Assembly (NCBI RefSeq): GCF_030323865.1 | Contig: NZ_CP066362.1 | Coordinates: 558,001 to 622,000, forward strand | Direction of reading: 5' to 3' | DNA from: Pseudarthrobacter defluvii | Lineage (GTDB): Bacteria > Actinomycetota > Actinomycetes > Actinomycetales > Micrococcaceae | Length of the DNA stretch: 64,000 nt | In this document: piece after piece, positions 9,247 through 18,011 of the stretch | How positions within the stretch are numbered: position 1 is the stretch's first letter | Layout: each line of letters opens with the position of its first letter | Program-made: the position numbers and the translations under genes | The notes under the pieces: generated by a model | The model's database searches: none | What the model was told of the DNA's origin: nothing | The model's input: only the letters and a program-made list of their open reading frames with translations

Positions 9247-10641
9247 ATGAGCACCCAACAAACCGCGCCCTTATCGGAGGCCGCCCAGACCCGGCGGGCC
9301 GTGGGCAACATCCTGAAGGGTTCCGCGGGCAACCTTGTGGAATGGTACGACCTCTACGTCTACACGGTCTTCGCCGCCTACTTCCAGGCCCACTTCTTCA
9401 ACTCCAAGGATGAACTCCAGGCGGGCCTCGAAGCGATGGCCGTCTTCTCGACGTCCTTCCTCATGCGGCCCATCGGTGCCTGGTTCTTCGGCCGGTACGC
9501 CGACCGCCACGGCCGGAAGGCTGCGCTGACGCTCAGTGTCACCCTGATGTCCGCCGGTTCCTTCGCCATCGCGGTGTTGCCCACCCAGGACGTCATTGGG
9601 CTGTGGGCCATGATCCTGCTGGTCATCGTCCGCGTGATCCAGGGCTTCTCCGTGGGTGGCGAATACGGCACCAGCGCCACTTACATGTCCGAGGCCGCCA
9701 CCAGCAAGCGCCGCGGGTTCTTCTCCAGCTTCCAGTACGTGACACTGATCGGCGGCCAGATGCTGGCCCTGCTGGTCCTGGTGATCCTGCAGAACGTCAT
9801 GCCCAAGGGCGACCTGGGCGAGTGGGGCTGGCGCATTCCGTTCGCGATCGGCGGCGTGGCCGCACTGGTGGTGCTGTGGCTGCGGCGCTCCATGGAAGAG
9901 ACCGTTTCCGCTGAACAGATCAACGCCGCGAAAACCCCCGCGAAGTCCGGCCAGGCACAGCCCGGCACACTCAAGCTGCTCTTCACCGGCTACTGGAAGC
10001 CGCTGCTGGTGTGCATCGGCATCACCCTGGGCGGCACCGTGGCTTTCTACACCTACACCAACTTCATCCTGAAGTTCATGAACGATACCTCCGGCATCGC
10101 CAAGACCGACACCTCCGTGATCAACTTCTGGGCCCTGTTTATCTTCATGCTGCTGCAGCCTGTCTACGGCATCATTTCGGACAAGGTGGGCCGCAAGCCC
10201 CTGCTGCTCTGGTTCGGCATTACCGGCGTGCTGTTCACCTGGCCGCTGCTGTCCACCCTGGCCGGCACCAAGGACCCGTTCACCGCGTTCCTGCTGATGA
10301 TGGGCGGCCTGCTGATCGTGGGTGGCTACACCTCCATCAATGCCCTGGTGAAGGCAGAACTGTTCCCCGCCTCCATCCGAGCCCTGGGCGTGGGCCTGGG
10401 CTACGCGATCGCAAACTCGCTCTTCGGCGGCACTGTTCCGCTGATTGGCGCCGCATTCCAGAAGGCGGAGCGCGAGGACCTCTTCTTCACCTACGTCACC
10501 GTGGCGATCGCCATCTCGCTGCTGGTCTACATCTTCGCCTTGAAGAACAAGAAGGCCACGCACCTCGACGACGAGCAGGGGCACGCCTGGGACCAGGCGC
10601 CCAAGGGCGGCGGCAAGGACAAGGATCCCCTGGGCGTTTAG
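9247..10641 (+). CDS. MHS-family MFS carboxylate transporter
   Basis: This is a 464-residue, 12-TM symporter of the metabolite:H+ symporter branch of the MFS (KgtP/ShiA/ProP relatives). Visible signatures are GNLVEWYDLYVYTVFAAYF in TM1 and the loop motif RYADRHGRKAAL. The start ATG at 9247 has AAGGAGG upstream; the longer frame into the promoter region is not used. The substrate cannot be read from the sequence. Dicarboxylates such as 2-oxoglutarate or tricarboxylates are likely, given the linked TctD-like system. A strong terminator follows. Confidence 0.9.
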   Translation: MSTQQTAPLSEAAQTRRAVGNILKGSAGNLVEWYDLYVYTVFAAYFQAHFFNSKDELQAGLEAMAVFSTSFLMRPIGAWFFGRYADRHGRKAALTLSVTLMSAGSFAIAVLPTQDVIGLWAMILLVIVRVIQGFSVGGEYGTSATYMSEAATSKRRGFFSSFQYVTLIGGQMLALLVLVILQNVMPKGDLGEWGWRIPFAIGGVAALVVLWLRRSMEETVSAEQINAAKTPAKSGQAQPGTLKLLFTGYWKPLLVCIGITLGGTVAFYTYTNFILKFMNDTSGIAKTDTSVINFWALFIFMLLQPVYGIISDKVGRKPLLLWFGITGVLFTWPLLSTLAGTKDPFTAFLLMMGGLLIVGGYTSINALVKAELFPASIRALGVGLGYAIANSLFGGTVPLIGAAFQKAEREDLFFTYVTVAIAISLLVYIFALKNKKATHLDDEQGHAWDQAPKGGGKDKDPLGV

Positions 10642-10670
10642 TCCGGACGGCGCCACGGTGCCTGTTTCCT

Positions 10671-10724
10671 AAAGGAGGCGTACGACGGCGGCTGCCAGGC
10701 CGCCGTCGTACGCCTCCTTTTTGT
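10671..10724. terminator. Strong rho-independent terminator
   Basis: A perfect 22-bp stem (10671-10692 with 10699-10720) around the 6-nt loop TGCCAG is followed by TTGTTT. It ends the MHS transporter transcript and insulates poxB. Confidence 0.92.
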
Positions 10725-10828
10725 TTCGGCTTGCTGCTGCTGAATACCTGTTCCGAAGTGCCCGCTGAGGTGGGCGGACTATATTGGGCCATGTCAGAAC
10801 ACCACCACAAACGCGGGAGTCTGCACCC

Positions 10829-12577
10829 ATGGCCAAGGAACTTGCCACCCAGCTCATCGAACAACTCCAGGCTGCCGGCGTGCAGCGGATCTATGGAATC
10901 GTGGGTGACAGCCTCAACCCGATCGTGGACGCCGTCCGCCAAACGGGAGGCTCCGCGAAGGGCGGCATCGACTGGATCCACGTCCGCCATGAGGAAGCCG
11001 CCGCGTTCGCCGCAGCGGCCGAAGCGCAGCTCACTGGCAGGCTCGCCGTATGCGCCGGATCCTGCGGGCCCGGCAACTTGCACCTGATCAACGGCCTCTA
11101 CGACGCCAACCGCTCCGGGGCGCCCGTGCTGGCCATCGCCTCGCACATCCCCAGCAAGCAGATCGGCACGGACTTCTTCCAGGAAACCCACCCGGACCGG
11201 CTCTTCAACCAGTGCTCCGTGTACTCCGAACTGGTCAGCACCGCCGAGCAGGCGCCGCGTGTGATGCACAGCGCCATCCAGCACGCGCTGGGACTCGGGG
11301 GAGTCGCCGTCGTGACGCTGCCCGGCGACATCGCCGGCCTGGAGGCTGTAGGTTCCACCCCCGCGCCGGCCACCTTCCGGCCGGCCGCCCTGGTGCCGGA
11401 TCCCGTCAGCGTGCAGGCGCTCGCCGACGCGATCAACGACGCCGGCAAGGTTGCCATCTTTGCCGGCGCCGGCGTCGAGGGGGCACACAGTGAGCTCATG
11501 GCGCTCGCCGAGCTCGCCAAGGCGCCGGTGGGGCACTCGCTGCGCGGCAAGGACTTCGTCCAGTACGACAACCCGTTCGATATCGGCATGACCGGCCTCC
11601 TTGGCTACGGGGCCGCGGCGGAGGGCATCGAGGACGCAGACCTGCTGATCCTCCTGGGCACGGACTTCCCATACGACCAGTTCCTGCCGGACACCCGCAC
11701 CGCCCAGGTGGACCGCGCGGCCCAGCGCCTGGGCCGGCGGACCGACGTTGACATCGCTGTCCACGGCGACATCCTGCCCACGCTTCGTGCGCTGCTGCCG
11801 CTGGTGAAAGCCAAAAAGAGCCGCCGGTTCCTGGACCAGATGCTGAAAAAGCACGACCGGCTCATGAACAAGGCCGTGGGCGCCTATACGCGCAAGGTGG
11901 AGAAGAAGCAGCCCATCCATCCCGAGTACGCGGCGTCGCTGCTGGACCAGGTGGCCGCCGAGGACGCCATCTTCACTGCGGATACCGGCATGTGCAACGT
12001 CTGGACCGCGCGCTACATCAACCCGCTGGGCACGCGCCGGCTGATCGGGTCCTTCCTGCACGGCTCCATGGCCAACGCCCTCCCGCACGCCATCGGCGCG
12101 CAGCTGGCGTATCCGGGCCGCCAGGTCATCTCGGTTTCCGGCGACGGTGGGCTCTCCATGCTGCTGGGCGAACTCATCACTGCCGCCGCATACAAGCTGC
12201 CGGTCAATGTGGTCGTCTTCAACAACTCCACCTTGGGCATGGTGAAGCTGGAAATGCTGGTGGACGGGCTGCCGGATTTCGGCGTGGACGTGCCGGACGC
12301 CAACTACGCCCAGGTGGCCAAGGCCCTGGGCTTCCACGCCGTGCGGGTCACCGATCCAAGCCAGATCGAGGCGGCCTACCGGGAGGCGTTTGCGCACCCG
12401 GGCCCGTCACTCGTGGAACTCATCACCGACCCCAACGCACTGTCCATCCCGCCCAAGATCTCCGGATCGCAGGTGATCGGCTTTGCCACCGCCATGTCCA
12501 AGGTGGTCCTCAACCGCGGCGCAGGCGAGGCCGTCAGCATGGCCCGCAGCAACCTGCGGAACATTCCGCGGAGGTAA
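10829..12577 (+). CDS. poxB: Pyruvate dehydrogenase (quinone)
   Basis: This thiamine-diphosphate flavoenzyme of 582 residues oxidises pyruvate to acetate and CO2 with quinone as acceptor. The N-terminal PYR domain has YGIVGDSLNPIVDA and the catalytic glutamate in WIHVRHEEAAAFAA. The central FAD domain follows. The PP domain has the TPP/Mg motif GDGGLSMLLGEL, with the downstream NNSTLGMVKLEM. The last 40 residues form the basic tail expected for membrane association. I use the ATG at 10829 (GGGAG upstream) rather than the upstream TTG. With aceA/aceB it connects pyruvate to acetate metabolism. Confidence 0.93.
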   Translation: MAKELATQLIEQLQAAGVQRIYGIVGDSLNPIVDAVRQTGGSAKGGIDWIHVRHEEAAAFAAAAEAQLTGRLAVCAGSCGPGNLHLINGLYDANRSGAPVLAIASHIPSKQIGTDFFQETHPDRLFNQCSVYSELVSTAEQAPRVMHSAIQHALGLGGVAVVTLPGDIAGLEAVGSTPAPATFRPAALVPDPVSVQALADAINDAGKVAIFAGAGVEGAHSELMALAELAKAPVGHSLRGKDFVQYDNPFDIGMTGLLGYGAAAEGIEDADLLILLGTDFPYDQFLPDTRTAQVDRAAQRLGRRTDVDIAVHGDILPTLRALLPLVKAKKSRRFLDQMLKKHDRLMNKAVGAYTRKVEKKQPIHPEYAASLLDQVAAEDAIFTADTGMCNVWTARYINPLGTRRLIGSFLHGSMANALPHAIGAQLAYPGRQVISVSGDGGLSMLLGELITAAAYKLPVNVVVFNNSTLGMVKLEMLVDGLPDFGVDVPDANYAQVAKALGFHAVRVTDPSQIEAAYREAFAHPGPSLVELITDPNALSIPPKISGSQVIGFATAMSKVVLNRGAGEAVSMARSNLRNIPRR

Positions 12578-12711
12578 GGGGCGCCGGTTCCCACACGAAA
12601 CGGCACCAAATCGTGACCGGGGCGCGGTCCCGCTATCCCGTTGCCGGTGCTTGACTGGCGGTAGGCGGATTCCCCGCCGTTTTCCTCGGTTGTGCGGGCT
12701 TTGGGGGCGCG

Positions 12712-13983
12712 ATGAAACGGAAGATTCCGGCACGCATTCTTGCGGGCGCAGCGGGCCTGGTGCTGGTTCTGACAGCCTGTGCGGCCTCGCCGCCGGCAGT
12801 GGTGAAGGCCGGCGGCGTCGAACGCGTGTCGGTGGGCCGGTCCGACTACCAGGCCGGGCTGGCGCAGCTCCAGGCATCAGCCCGGAAATTGGGCGCAACG
12901 CTCCTCGCCAACGGCGGGGAGGCCGGAAACGGCAACGTCGTTGCGTCCCCGGGCAGCCTGCTGCTTGCCCTGGCCATGCTGCGCACGGGTGCGTCTGGGG
13001 CGACGGCCGCCGAGATGGACAACGTCCTGGACCTCCCCGCACAGCACCGCGACGAGGCGCTGGCCGCGCTGCTCGCTTCCTTGGAGGCTTTCGACGGCGA
13101 CCCCGGCTCGGTGGACGAAAAGAACCCTCCGCGGCGGCCGGTCCTGCACACCGCCAACGGCCTGTTCGTGGACAAGCGCGTACCCGCGGGTGAGGGTTAC
13201 CTGCGCTCACTGGCGCGATACTTCGGGGCCGGTGTGTACCCAGTGGATTTCCAGGATGAGGGCACCACCAAACCGGCGATCGACGCCTGGGTGGACAAGA
13301 ACACCGGCGGACGGATCAAAAAGGCACCCGCTGGTTACCGCCGCGAGAACACCTTCAGTATGGTCAATGCCGTGTATTTCGCCTCGGCATGGAAGGTTCC
13401 TTTCAATCCGGCGGACTCCGCAGACCGTCCCTTCACGACTGCCACGGGTGAGAAGGTCTCTGTTCCCACCATGTCCGGCGTCCAGGATCTCGCCTTTGCC
13501 CGGGGCGAGGGTTGGCAGGCCGTCGACCTTCCCTACGCCGAGGGATTCGTCATGCGGCTGGTTCTGCCGGATGCCGGGACCCCCGGCGCCGGCGAGCCAT
13601 ATCTGACAGATGCTGCCCGGGCACTGGCCGCGGCTGCCTCGGCGCCTACTCAGATTTACCTGCCGCACTGGGATGACAAGAGCAGCTTCGAGCTGCGGGA
13701 GGTTTTCGCTGGCCTCGGACTGCGGAAGATGCTTGATACCGAGACAGATTTCGACTCGATCCAGCCTGGCCTGAAGATCACGCAGGCCGCGCAGGCCGCC
13801 AACATCACCGTTGCGGAGAAGGGCACCATTGCGGCCGCCGCCACCCAGATCAACGCGCAGGCGGTGAGCGGCACCGTCTCCTCGCGCACGATCCGTTTCG
13901 ACCGGCCGTTCCTCTACGAGATCGTCCACGTCGAGACCGGGCTGCCGCTGTTTATGGGCAGGGTGTCTAACCCCAGCTCATGA
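12712..13983 (+). CDS. Serpin-family lipoprotein
   Basis: This is a 423-residue protein with a lipoprotein signal peptide (lipobox LTAC, Cys23) and a full serpin fold. The shutter and breach segments NTFSMVNAVYFASAWKVPF and RPFLYEIVHVETGLPLFMG are clear. The reactive-centre loop begins at about residue 369 as EKGTIAAAATQINAQ, with a small-residue hinge compatible with an inhibitory serpin. The probable P1 lies in the AVSGTVSS stretch and cannot be fixed, because this loop is about three residues longer than in alpha-1-antitrypsin. It likely inhibits serine proteases at the cell surface. It stands alone, with pdxK convergent downstream. Confidence 0.93.
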   Translation: MKRKIPARILAGAAGLVLVLTACAASPPAVVKAGGVERVSVGRSDYQAGLAQLQASARKLGATLLANGGEAGNGNVVASPGSLLLALAMLRTGASGATAAEMDNVLDLPAQHRDEALAALLASLEAFDGDPGSVDEKNPPRRPVLHTANGLFVDKRVPAGEGYLRSLARYFGAGVYPVDFQDEGTTKPAIDAWVDKNTGGRIKKAPAGYRRENTFSMVNAVYFASAWKVPFNPADSADRPFTTATGEKVSVPTMSGVQDLAFARGEGWQAVDLPYAEGFVMRLVLPDAGTPGAGEPYLTDAARALAAAASAPTQIYLPHWDDKSSFELREVFAGLGLRKMLDTETDFDSIQPGLKITQAAQAANITVAEKGTIAAAATQINAQAVSGTVSSRTIRFDRPFLYEIVHVETGLPLFMGRVSNPSS

Positions 13984-13989
13984 GACCTT

Positions 13990-14013
13990 CCCTGGGATTC
14001 TGCAGGACCAGGG
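13990..14013. terminator. Short hairpin between convergent genes
   Basis: CCCTGG (13990-13995) pairs with CCAGGG (14008-14013) in the 30-bp gap between the serpin gene and pdxK. It has no T-run, so it is only a possible bidirectional terminator. Confidence 0.3.
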
Positions 14014-14871
14014 CTAGCGGGCGCCGCCCTGCCAGAGGGCATCGAAGGGGGCGCCCGAGGCAACCCGGTTGCGGATGCCGGCGGTGACGAAGTCCTTGGC
14101 GGTCCGGGCGGCGTCCAACGGCGTGGCGCCCTTGGCGAGCTCGGCCGTCACCGCGGCGGCGAGCGAGCAGCCCGCACCGGACACTGCCACCTCTCCCACC
14201 TTGGGGGCGCTGAGGACTTCGAGGGTCTGGCCGTCATAGAAGACGTCGACGGCGTCCGGGCCTTCCAGCCTGACCCCGCCCTTGGCCAGGACTGCTGCGC
14301 CGCTGAGCTCGTGGATGCGGACCGCAGCGGCCTTCAGCGACTCCACGTCCGTGATGTCCAGGCCGGACAGCGACTCCGCCTCGAAGCGGTTGGGCGTGAC
14401 GAATGTGGCCAGCGGAAGGATCTGGGACTTGAGGGCCTGGTCCGTGTCCAGCGCGTGGCCCGGCTCCTGGCCCTTGCAGATCAGCACCGGATCCAGCACT
14501 ACGTTGGCGAAGCTGTTCTCCTTCAGGGCGCCGGCCACGGTGCTGATGGTGGCAGGGCTGCCCAGCATGCCGATCTTCACCGTGTCCAAAGCCGACGGTG
14601 CGCCCGACGCCGGACCATACGCCGCCGTCGTCGCCTCCAATTGGTCCGCGATCACCTGCTGGTCCACCGGCACGAAGCGGTGATTCCAGCTGTCCTTCGG
14701 GTCAAAGGACACGATGCAGGTGAGGTTGGCGATGCCGAAGACGCCGAGTTCCTGGAAGGTCTTCAGGTCGGCCTGCGCGCCGGCGCCGCCGGTCGCTTCG
14801 GAGCCGGCGACGGTGAGGACGACGGCGGGACTTGCGGCGGGCAGCGTTGCGTCAGGGGTAGCGGAAGTCAT
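14014..14871 (-). CDS. pdxK: Pyridoxine/HMP kinase, PdxK-ThiD family
   Basis: This 285-residue ribokinase-fold enzyme phosphorylates B6 vitamers or hydroxymethylpyrimidine. The ThiD-type start LTVAGSEATGGAGAQADLKTF is visible, as are the anion-hole and catalytic region VSGAGCSLAAAVTAELAKGA and the substrate-pocket segment DPVLICKGQE. The stretch FDPKDSWNHRFVPVD resembles the Bacillus ThiD-like pyridoxine kinase more than dedicated ThiD, so I favour PdxK; thiamine salvage remains possible. No other B6 or thiamine gene is adjacent. Confidence 0.85.
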   Translation of the reverse strand: MTSATPDATLPAASPAVVLTVAGSEATGGAGAQADLKTFQELGVFGIANLTCIVSFDPKDSWNHRFVPVDQQVIADQLEATTAAYGPASGAPSALDTVKIGMLGSPATISTVAGALKENSFANVVLDPVLICKGQEPGHALDTDQALKSQILPLATFVTPNRFEAESLSGLDITDVESLKAAAVRIHELSGAAVLAKGGVRLEGPDAVDVFYDGQTLEVLSAPKVGEVAVSGAGCSLAAAVTAELAKGATPLDAARTAKDFVTAGIRNRVASGAPFDALWQGGAR

Positions 14872-14942
14872 GCACCCATCCTGCCACCCGGCGTCGGCCG
14901 CTTTCCATGTGTCACCGGACAGGGCTCCGGGACGCCGTATGG

Positions 14943-15346
14943 TCAGGGTTCCAGCGGTGCAGGTGCGGGTACCCCGGGTTGGTGCCCGGCTGCGTCATGG
15001 ATGGTGACGAGGCCGGACACGGCAGCGCGCCCCAGGGCTGCGCAGAACCCGGTCCACAAGACTGTGCCCCACATGGCGGGCCAGTGGCTCCCGGTGATGA
15101 ACATGAGCGTGAGCATCCCGGTAACCAGCCCTGCCGCGCTGACGGCCAAGACGTGAAGCAGTTGGTTGCGGACCGGCCGCATGCAAACTCCGGCAGCCAG
15201 CGCCAGGGCATGCCCAGAAGCAGCGCGGAGAGCGTTCCGTAGAGATAGCCGGGGAAACCCAGGGGGAACCCGAAGACCAGGACTGTGAGGAACGCGCCGG
15301 CAAGGAACGCGCCGGGACCGAAGGTGACGCGCACCGGGCGGCTCAT
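14943..15346 (-). pseudogene. Frameshifted small membrane protein gene
   Basis: The start at 15346 overlaps the epimerase stop (ATGA). The first 50 codons read as a membrane protein (FLAGAFLTVLVFGFPLGFPG, then GTLSALLLGM). Continuation in that frame turns arginine-, serine- and cysteine-rich. A second frame from about 15213 resumes a good membrane sequence (RPVRNQLLHVLAVSAAGL, then GMLTLMFITGSHWPAMWG) and stops at 14943. Restoring one base near 15203-15216 joins them into a protein of about 134 residues with 4 TM segments. I do not recognise the family. It is either a recent pseudogene or a sequencing error. Confidence 0.7.
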
Positions 15347-16266
15347 CCCTGGCCCTTGGCGATCTGCAGCAGGGCCCGCCCCAACTCCGGCTGGCTGTAG
15401 ACAAAGCCTGCGTCCAGGAGCTTCTGCGGCTGGACCCACCTGCTTTTGAGTACCAACTCGGTTTCGGTGCGGATCAGCACGGCCCCGGCCCGCAGCAGCC
15501 ACGCAGGGGTGGGGAGCCCAAAGCGCGCGCCGTAAGCCCGCCGCACCAGGCGCATCATCTCCTGATTGCTGACCACATCGGGCGAGGCCACGTTGACGGG
15601 TCCGGTGATATCGGTCCGCGCATGCAGGAAGCGGATGCCGCGGTATAGGTCCTCCACGTGTATCCAGCTGAAGCGCTGCCTGCCGTCGCCCATGTGGCCG
15701 CCCAAGCCCAGCCGCGCCAGGTTGGCGAAGGGCGCCAGCGCGCCGCCGCCGCGGCCCAGCACGATGGCGATCCGCAGCGGGATCTTCCGGGTGGCCGGCG
15801 TGGTGGCTGCCTCGACGGCGGCTTCCCAGGCTTTGGCTACGTCCACGGAGAACCCGGAGCCAAGCTCGCCCCCGGCTTCGGACTGGGGGCGGTCGCGGGC
15901 GTCCCGGTAGATGGTGCCGGTGCTGGCATTCAGCCAGGTCGACGGCGGCTCCGGGCACTGTGCGATGGCCCGGCCGAGTGCCTTGGTGGTGGCCACCCGC
16001 GAGTCCAGAATCTCCGCCTTGTTCCGCCTGTTGTAGCGGCAGGAGACGGACCGGCCGGCGAGGTTCACCACCAGTGCGGCGCCGTTGAGCACCCGGACCA
16101 TGCCGGCGTCGTCGTCCCACGCTGCCGCAGAACTGCCGGTTCCCTTGCGTCCTATGGTGCGCACCGTCCACCCGTCCTCCTGGAAACGCCGGCGAAGGTA
16201 CGTGCCGATGAAGCCCGAAGCCCCTGCCACCACCACGGTCTTTGTGCTGCCCATCTTGTCCCCCAA
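15343..16266 (-). CDS. TIGR01777-type epimerase/oxidoreductase
   Basis: This 307-residue atypical short-chain dehydrogenase (SDR39U1 class) has an N-terminal Rossmann motif VVVAGASGFIGTYL, a central LVVNLAGRSVSCRYNRRNK segment diagnostic of the family, and a C-terminal DUF1731 tail (PTPAWLLRAGAVLIRTETEL, then VQPQKLLDAGF). It is an NAD(P)-dependent enzyme of unknown substrate. It may start at 16266 or at the ATG at 16254. It lies downstream of a TetR regulator, only 10 bp apart, and upstream of the frameshifted membrane gene, probably one transcript. Confidence 0.9.
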   Translation of the reverse strand: MGDKMGSTKTVVVAGASGFIGTYLRRRFQEDGWTVRTIGRKGTGSSAAAWDDDAGMVRVLNGAALVVNLAGRSVSCRYNRRNKAEILDSRVATTKALGRAIAQCPEPPSTWLNASTGTIYRDARDRPQSEAGGELGSGFSVDVAKAWEAAVEAATTPATRKIPLRIAIVLGRGGGALAPFANLARLGLGGHMGDGRQRFSWIHVEDLYRGIRFLHARTDITGPVNVASPDVVSNQEMMRLVRRAYGARFGLPTPAWLLRAGAVLIRTETELVLKSRWVQPQKLLDAGFVYSQPELGRALLQIAKGQG

Positions 16267-16276
16267 TGTTTCTTCC

Positions 16277-16933
16277 CTAATCGCGGATGCTGCGGCTCAG
16301 GTCCAGGACATCGTCCAGAACCTTGTTGACTCCCGGAATGCGGGCCAGTGACAGTCCGCGGGCAAGGAGTGGGGCCGCGCCGTCCACCAGCTTCCTGGTC
16401 CGCCGCTGGCCCTCCGATGTGTCATAGACCCAGAAGAGGGTGACCCCCATGTAGCAAAGCCACAGCAGCTCCGGCAGGTCGGCCCGCAGCTTCTTCGGCA
16501 CGGCAGGTTTGGCTCCCTCCACGGTGCGCCTGAAGATGTCCAGGGATGCCTCCCGCGCAGTCGTGGACCCTGCTGAAAAGGGGTTCACCGGTGACGTGGG
16601 CCGGATGGCGGTGGCCACGAAGTCCGCGCCGAACCGGTGGTACGGGGCCATGACGTCAAGGCCGGCATGCAGCGTGACCTTCAGCCGGTCGGCCAGGGCG
16701 GCGGTCCCGTCCAGCACCTCCGCGGCCCGCGCCGCGTGCTCTGCCTGTACCTGGATGTACAGCTCGTGGACCAGGTCATCCTTGGATGCGAAGTAGTAGT
16801 AGGCGTTGCCCACGGAAACGCCTGCCTCGGCGGCGATGGCGCGCATGGTGGTTTTCTCGAACCCGATGTCCCGGAACATCCGCAGCGCGGTGTCCGCCAC
16901 CAACTGCCTGGTCTGTTCGCTCTTCGCTGCCAC
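16277..16933 (-). CDS. TetR-family repressor
   Basis: This is a regulator of about 218 residues. The N-terminal helix-turn-helix is typical of TetR (TALRMFRDIGFEKTTMRAIA followed by SVGNAYYYFASKDDLVHELY). The ligand-binding half is not assignable to a known effector. I favour the GTG at 16933, because the further TTG at 16960 would place the first codons inside a palindromic operator. It heads a likely operon with the epimerase and membrane gene and probably represses itself through the twin dyads just upstream. Confidence 0.88.
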   Translation of the reverse strand: MAAKSEQTRQLVADTALRMFRDIGFEKTTMRAIAAEAGVSVGNAYYYFASKDDLVHELYIQVQAEHAARAAEVLDGTAALADRLKVTLHAGLDVMAPYHRFGADFVATAIRPTSPVNPFSAGSTTAREASLDIFRRTVEGAKPAVPKKLRADLPELLWLCYMGVTLFWVYDTSEGQRRTRKLVDGAAPLLARGLSLARIPGVNKVLDDVLDLSRSIRD

Positions 16934-16946
16934 AGCATCCCCATTC

Positions 16947-16993
16947 TTGAACGTGTTCAAAAGCAGTCTGCCACACTACTTGAACATGTTCAA
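16947..16993. promoter_or_regulatory. Twin palindromic TetR operators
   Basis: TTGAACGTGTTCAA (16947-16960) and TTGAACATGTTCAA (16980-16993) are 14-bp dyads, 33 bp apart centre to centre, about three helical turns. They sit directly upstream of the TetR coding region, and the second is a perfect palindrome. They are most likely autoregulatory operators. The divergent transporter gene starts 136 bp beyond and may share control. Confidence 0.8.
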
Positions 16994-17128
16994 AAAATAC
17001 TCCGCGCCGGTCAGCCCTGCTGCTCGAGGAGCTTTGTTGCGAAAGGCGGTGCGAGAATGACACGAGTGCTAATACAACCGGCCGCCCATGACGGCGGGCC
17101 GGCCAACCACTCCTGAACGGATCCCCTG

Positions 17129-17890
17129 ATGACCCCTGCCCCCGGCCGCAGCGCCGTGCCCGAAGACATCCAGCCAACCGCCGCGCGTTCCGCCGCCAGA
17201 TTCGCGGACATCGGTTCGCCCTACTTCGGGATCATGCTGGCGGCCATGGCAGTGGTGCTGATCCTGTCCAACATCGGAGCGTCCAAGGGAGTGGCATTCG
17301 GCCCCATCGTAACCGACGGCGGCTTTTTCCTCTTTCCGCTCGCGTACATCCTCGGGGACGTAATCAGTGAGGTCTACGGCTATAAGGTGGCCCGGAAGGC
17401 CATTTTCACCACCTTCGCGTTGTCCGTGTTCGCTTCCCTTTGCTACTGGGTGGTCATCGCGCTGCCCGGGTTCGACGACGAGTACGGCGCAGCCAAGCAG
17501 TCCGCCCTGGAAGGCGCCCTTGGCCCCGTGCCGCAGATTGTCCTGGCTTCGCTGCTGGCATTCCTGGCCGGGCAGACCATCAACTCCTGGATCCTGGTGC
17601 GGATGAAGGCCCGCACGGGGGAGAAGTCCCTGTGGGCGCGGCTCATGGGATCCTCGGGGGCCGGAGAGTTCGTGGACACGCTGATCTTCTGCAGCATCGC
17701 CGCGCCCGTCATCGGCATCGCCGACTTCGGCAGCTTTGTGAACTACGTGCTGGTGGGTTTCATCTACAAGACCCTGGTGGAGTTCCTCTTCGTCCCCGTG
17801 ACCTCGCTGGCCATCAACTGGGTCAAGCGGCGCGAGCCCAGTTACGGTGCCCCGGCCCGCGCCGCGGAAGCGGTGACCAACGCCGCGTAG
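17129..17890 (+). CDS. yhhQ: Queuosine precursor transporter (YhhQ family)
   Basis: This 253-residue membrane protein of the VUT/YhhQ family imports queuosine precursors. About six TM segments are visible after a soluble N-terminus of about 30 residues. Family hallmarks are FFLFPLAYILGDVISEVYGY and the later GSSGAGEFVDTLIFCSIA. The ATG at 17129 follows GGATCCCCTG without a strong ribosome site. The window also encodes tRNA-guanine transglycosylase (tgt, 2 kb away), but I see no de novo queuosine genes, which fits precursor salvage. Confidence 0.92.
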   Translation: MTPAPGRSAVPEDIQPTAARSAARFADIGSPYFGIMLAAMAVVLILSNIGASKGVAFGPIVTDGGFFLFPLAYILGDVISEVYGYKVARKAIFTTFALSVFASLCYWVVIALPGFDDEYGAAKQSALEGALGPVPQIVLASLLAFLAGQTINSWILVRMKARTGEKSLWARLMGSSGAGEFVDTLIFCSIAAPVIGIADFGSFVNYVLVGFIYKTLVEFLFVPVTSLAINWVKRREPSYGAPARAAEAVTNAA

Positions 17891-17933
17891 CTGCCACCCG
17901 GCGTCGGGCGTTCCAACAGCTGATCGCGTGGGA

Positions 17934-17991
17934 CCGCCGGAAAGCTGCCGGATCGACGGAAATTACCGGCGTTTTGGTGCCGTTCCGGCGA
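17934..17991. repeat. Left inverted repeat flanking DUF559 gene
   Basis: The outer 18 nt, CCGCCGGAAAGCTGCCGG (17934-17951), recur as an exact reverse complement at 19068-19085. The next 40 nt align with the complement of 19028-19067 at about 60 percent, keeping three CCGG-containing units in register. Overall 43 of 58 positions match. The pair encloses a single gene. Confidence 0.75.
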
Positions 17992-18011
17992 TTTGGCGCC
18001 CCGTGGCATGA

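Noticed and set aside
10496..12397. 633-codon minus-strand frame across poxB
   Set aside because: Antisense to an intact quinone-linked pyruvate dehydrogenase. No domain is recognisable.
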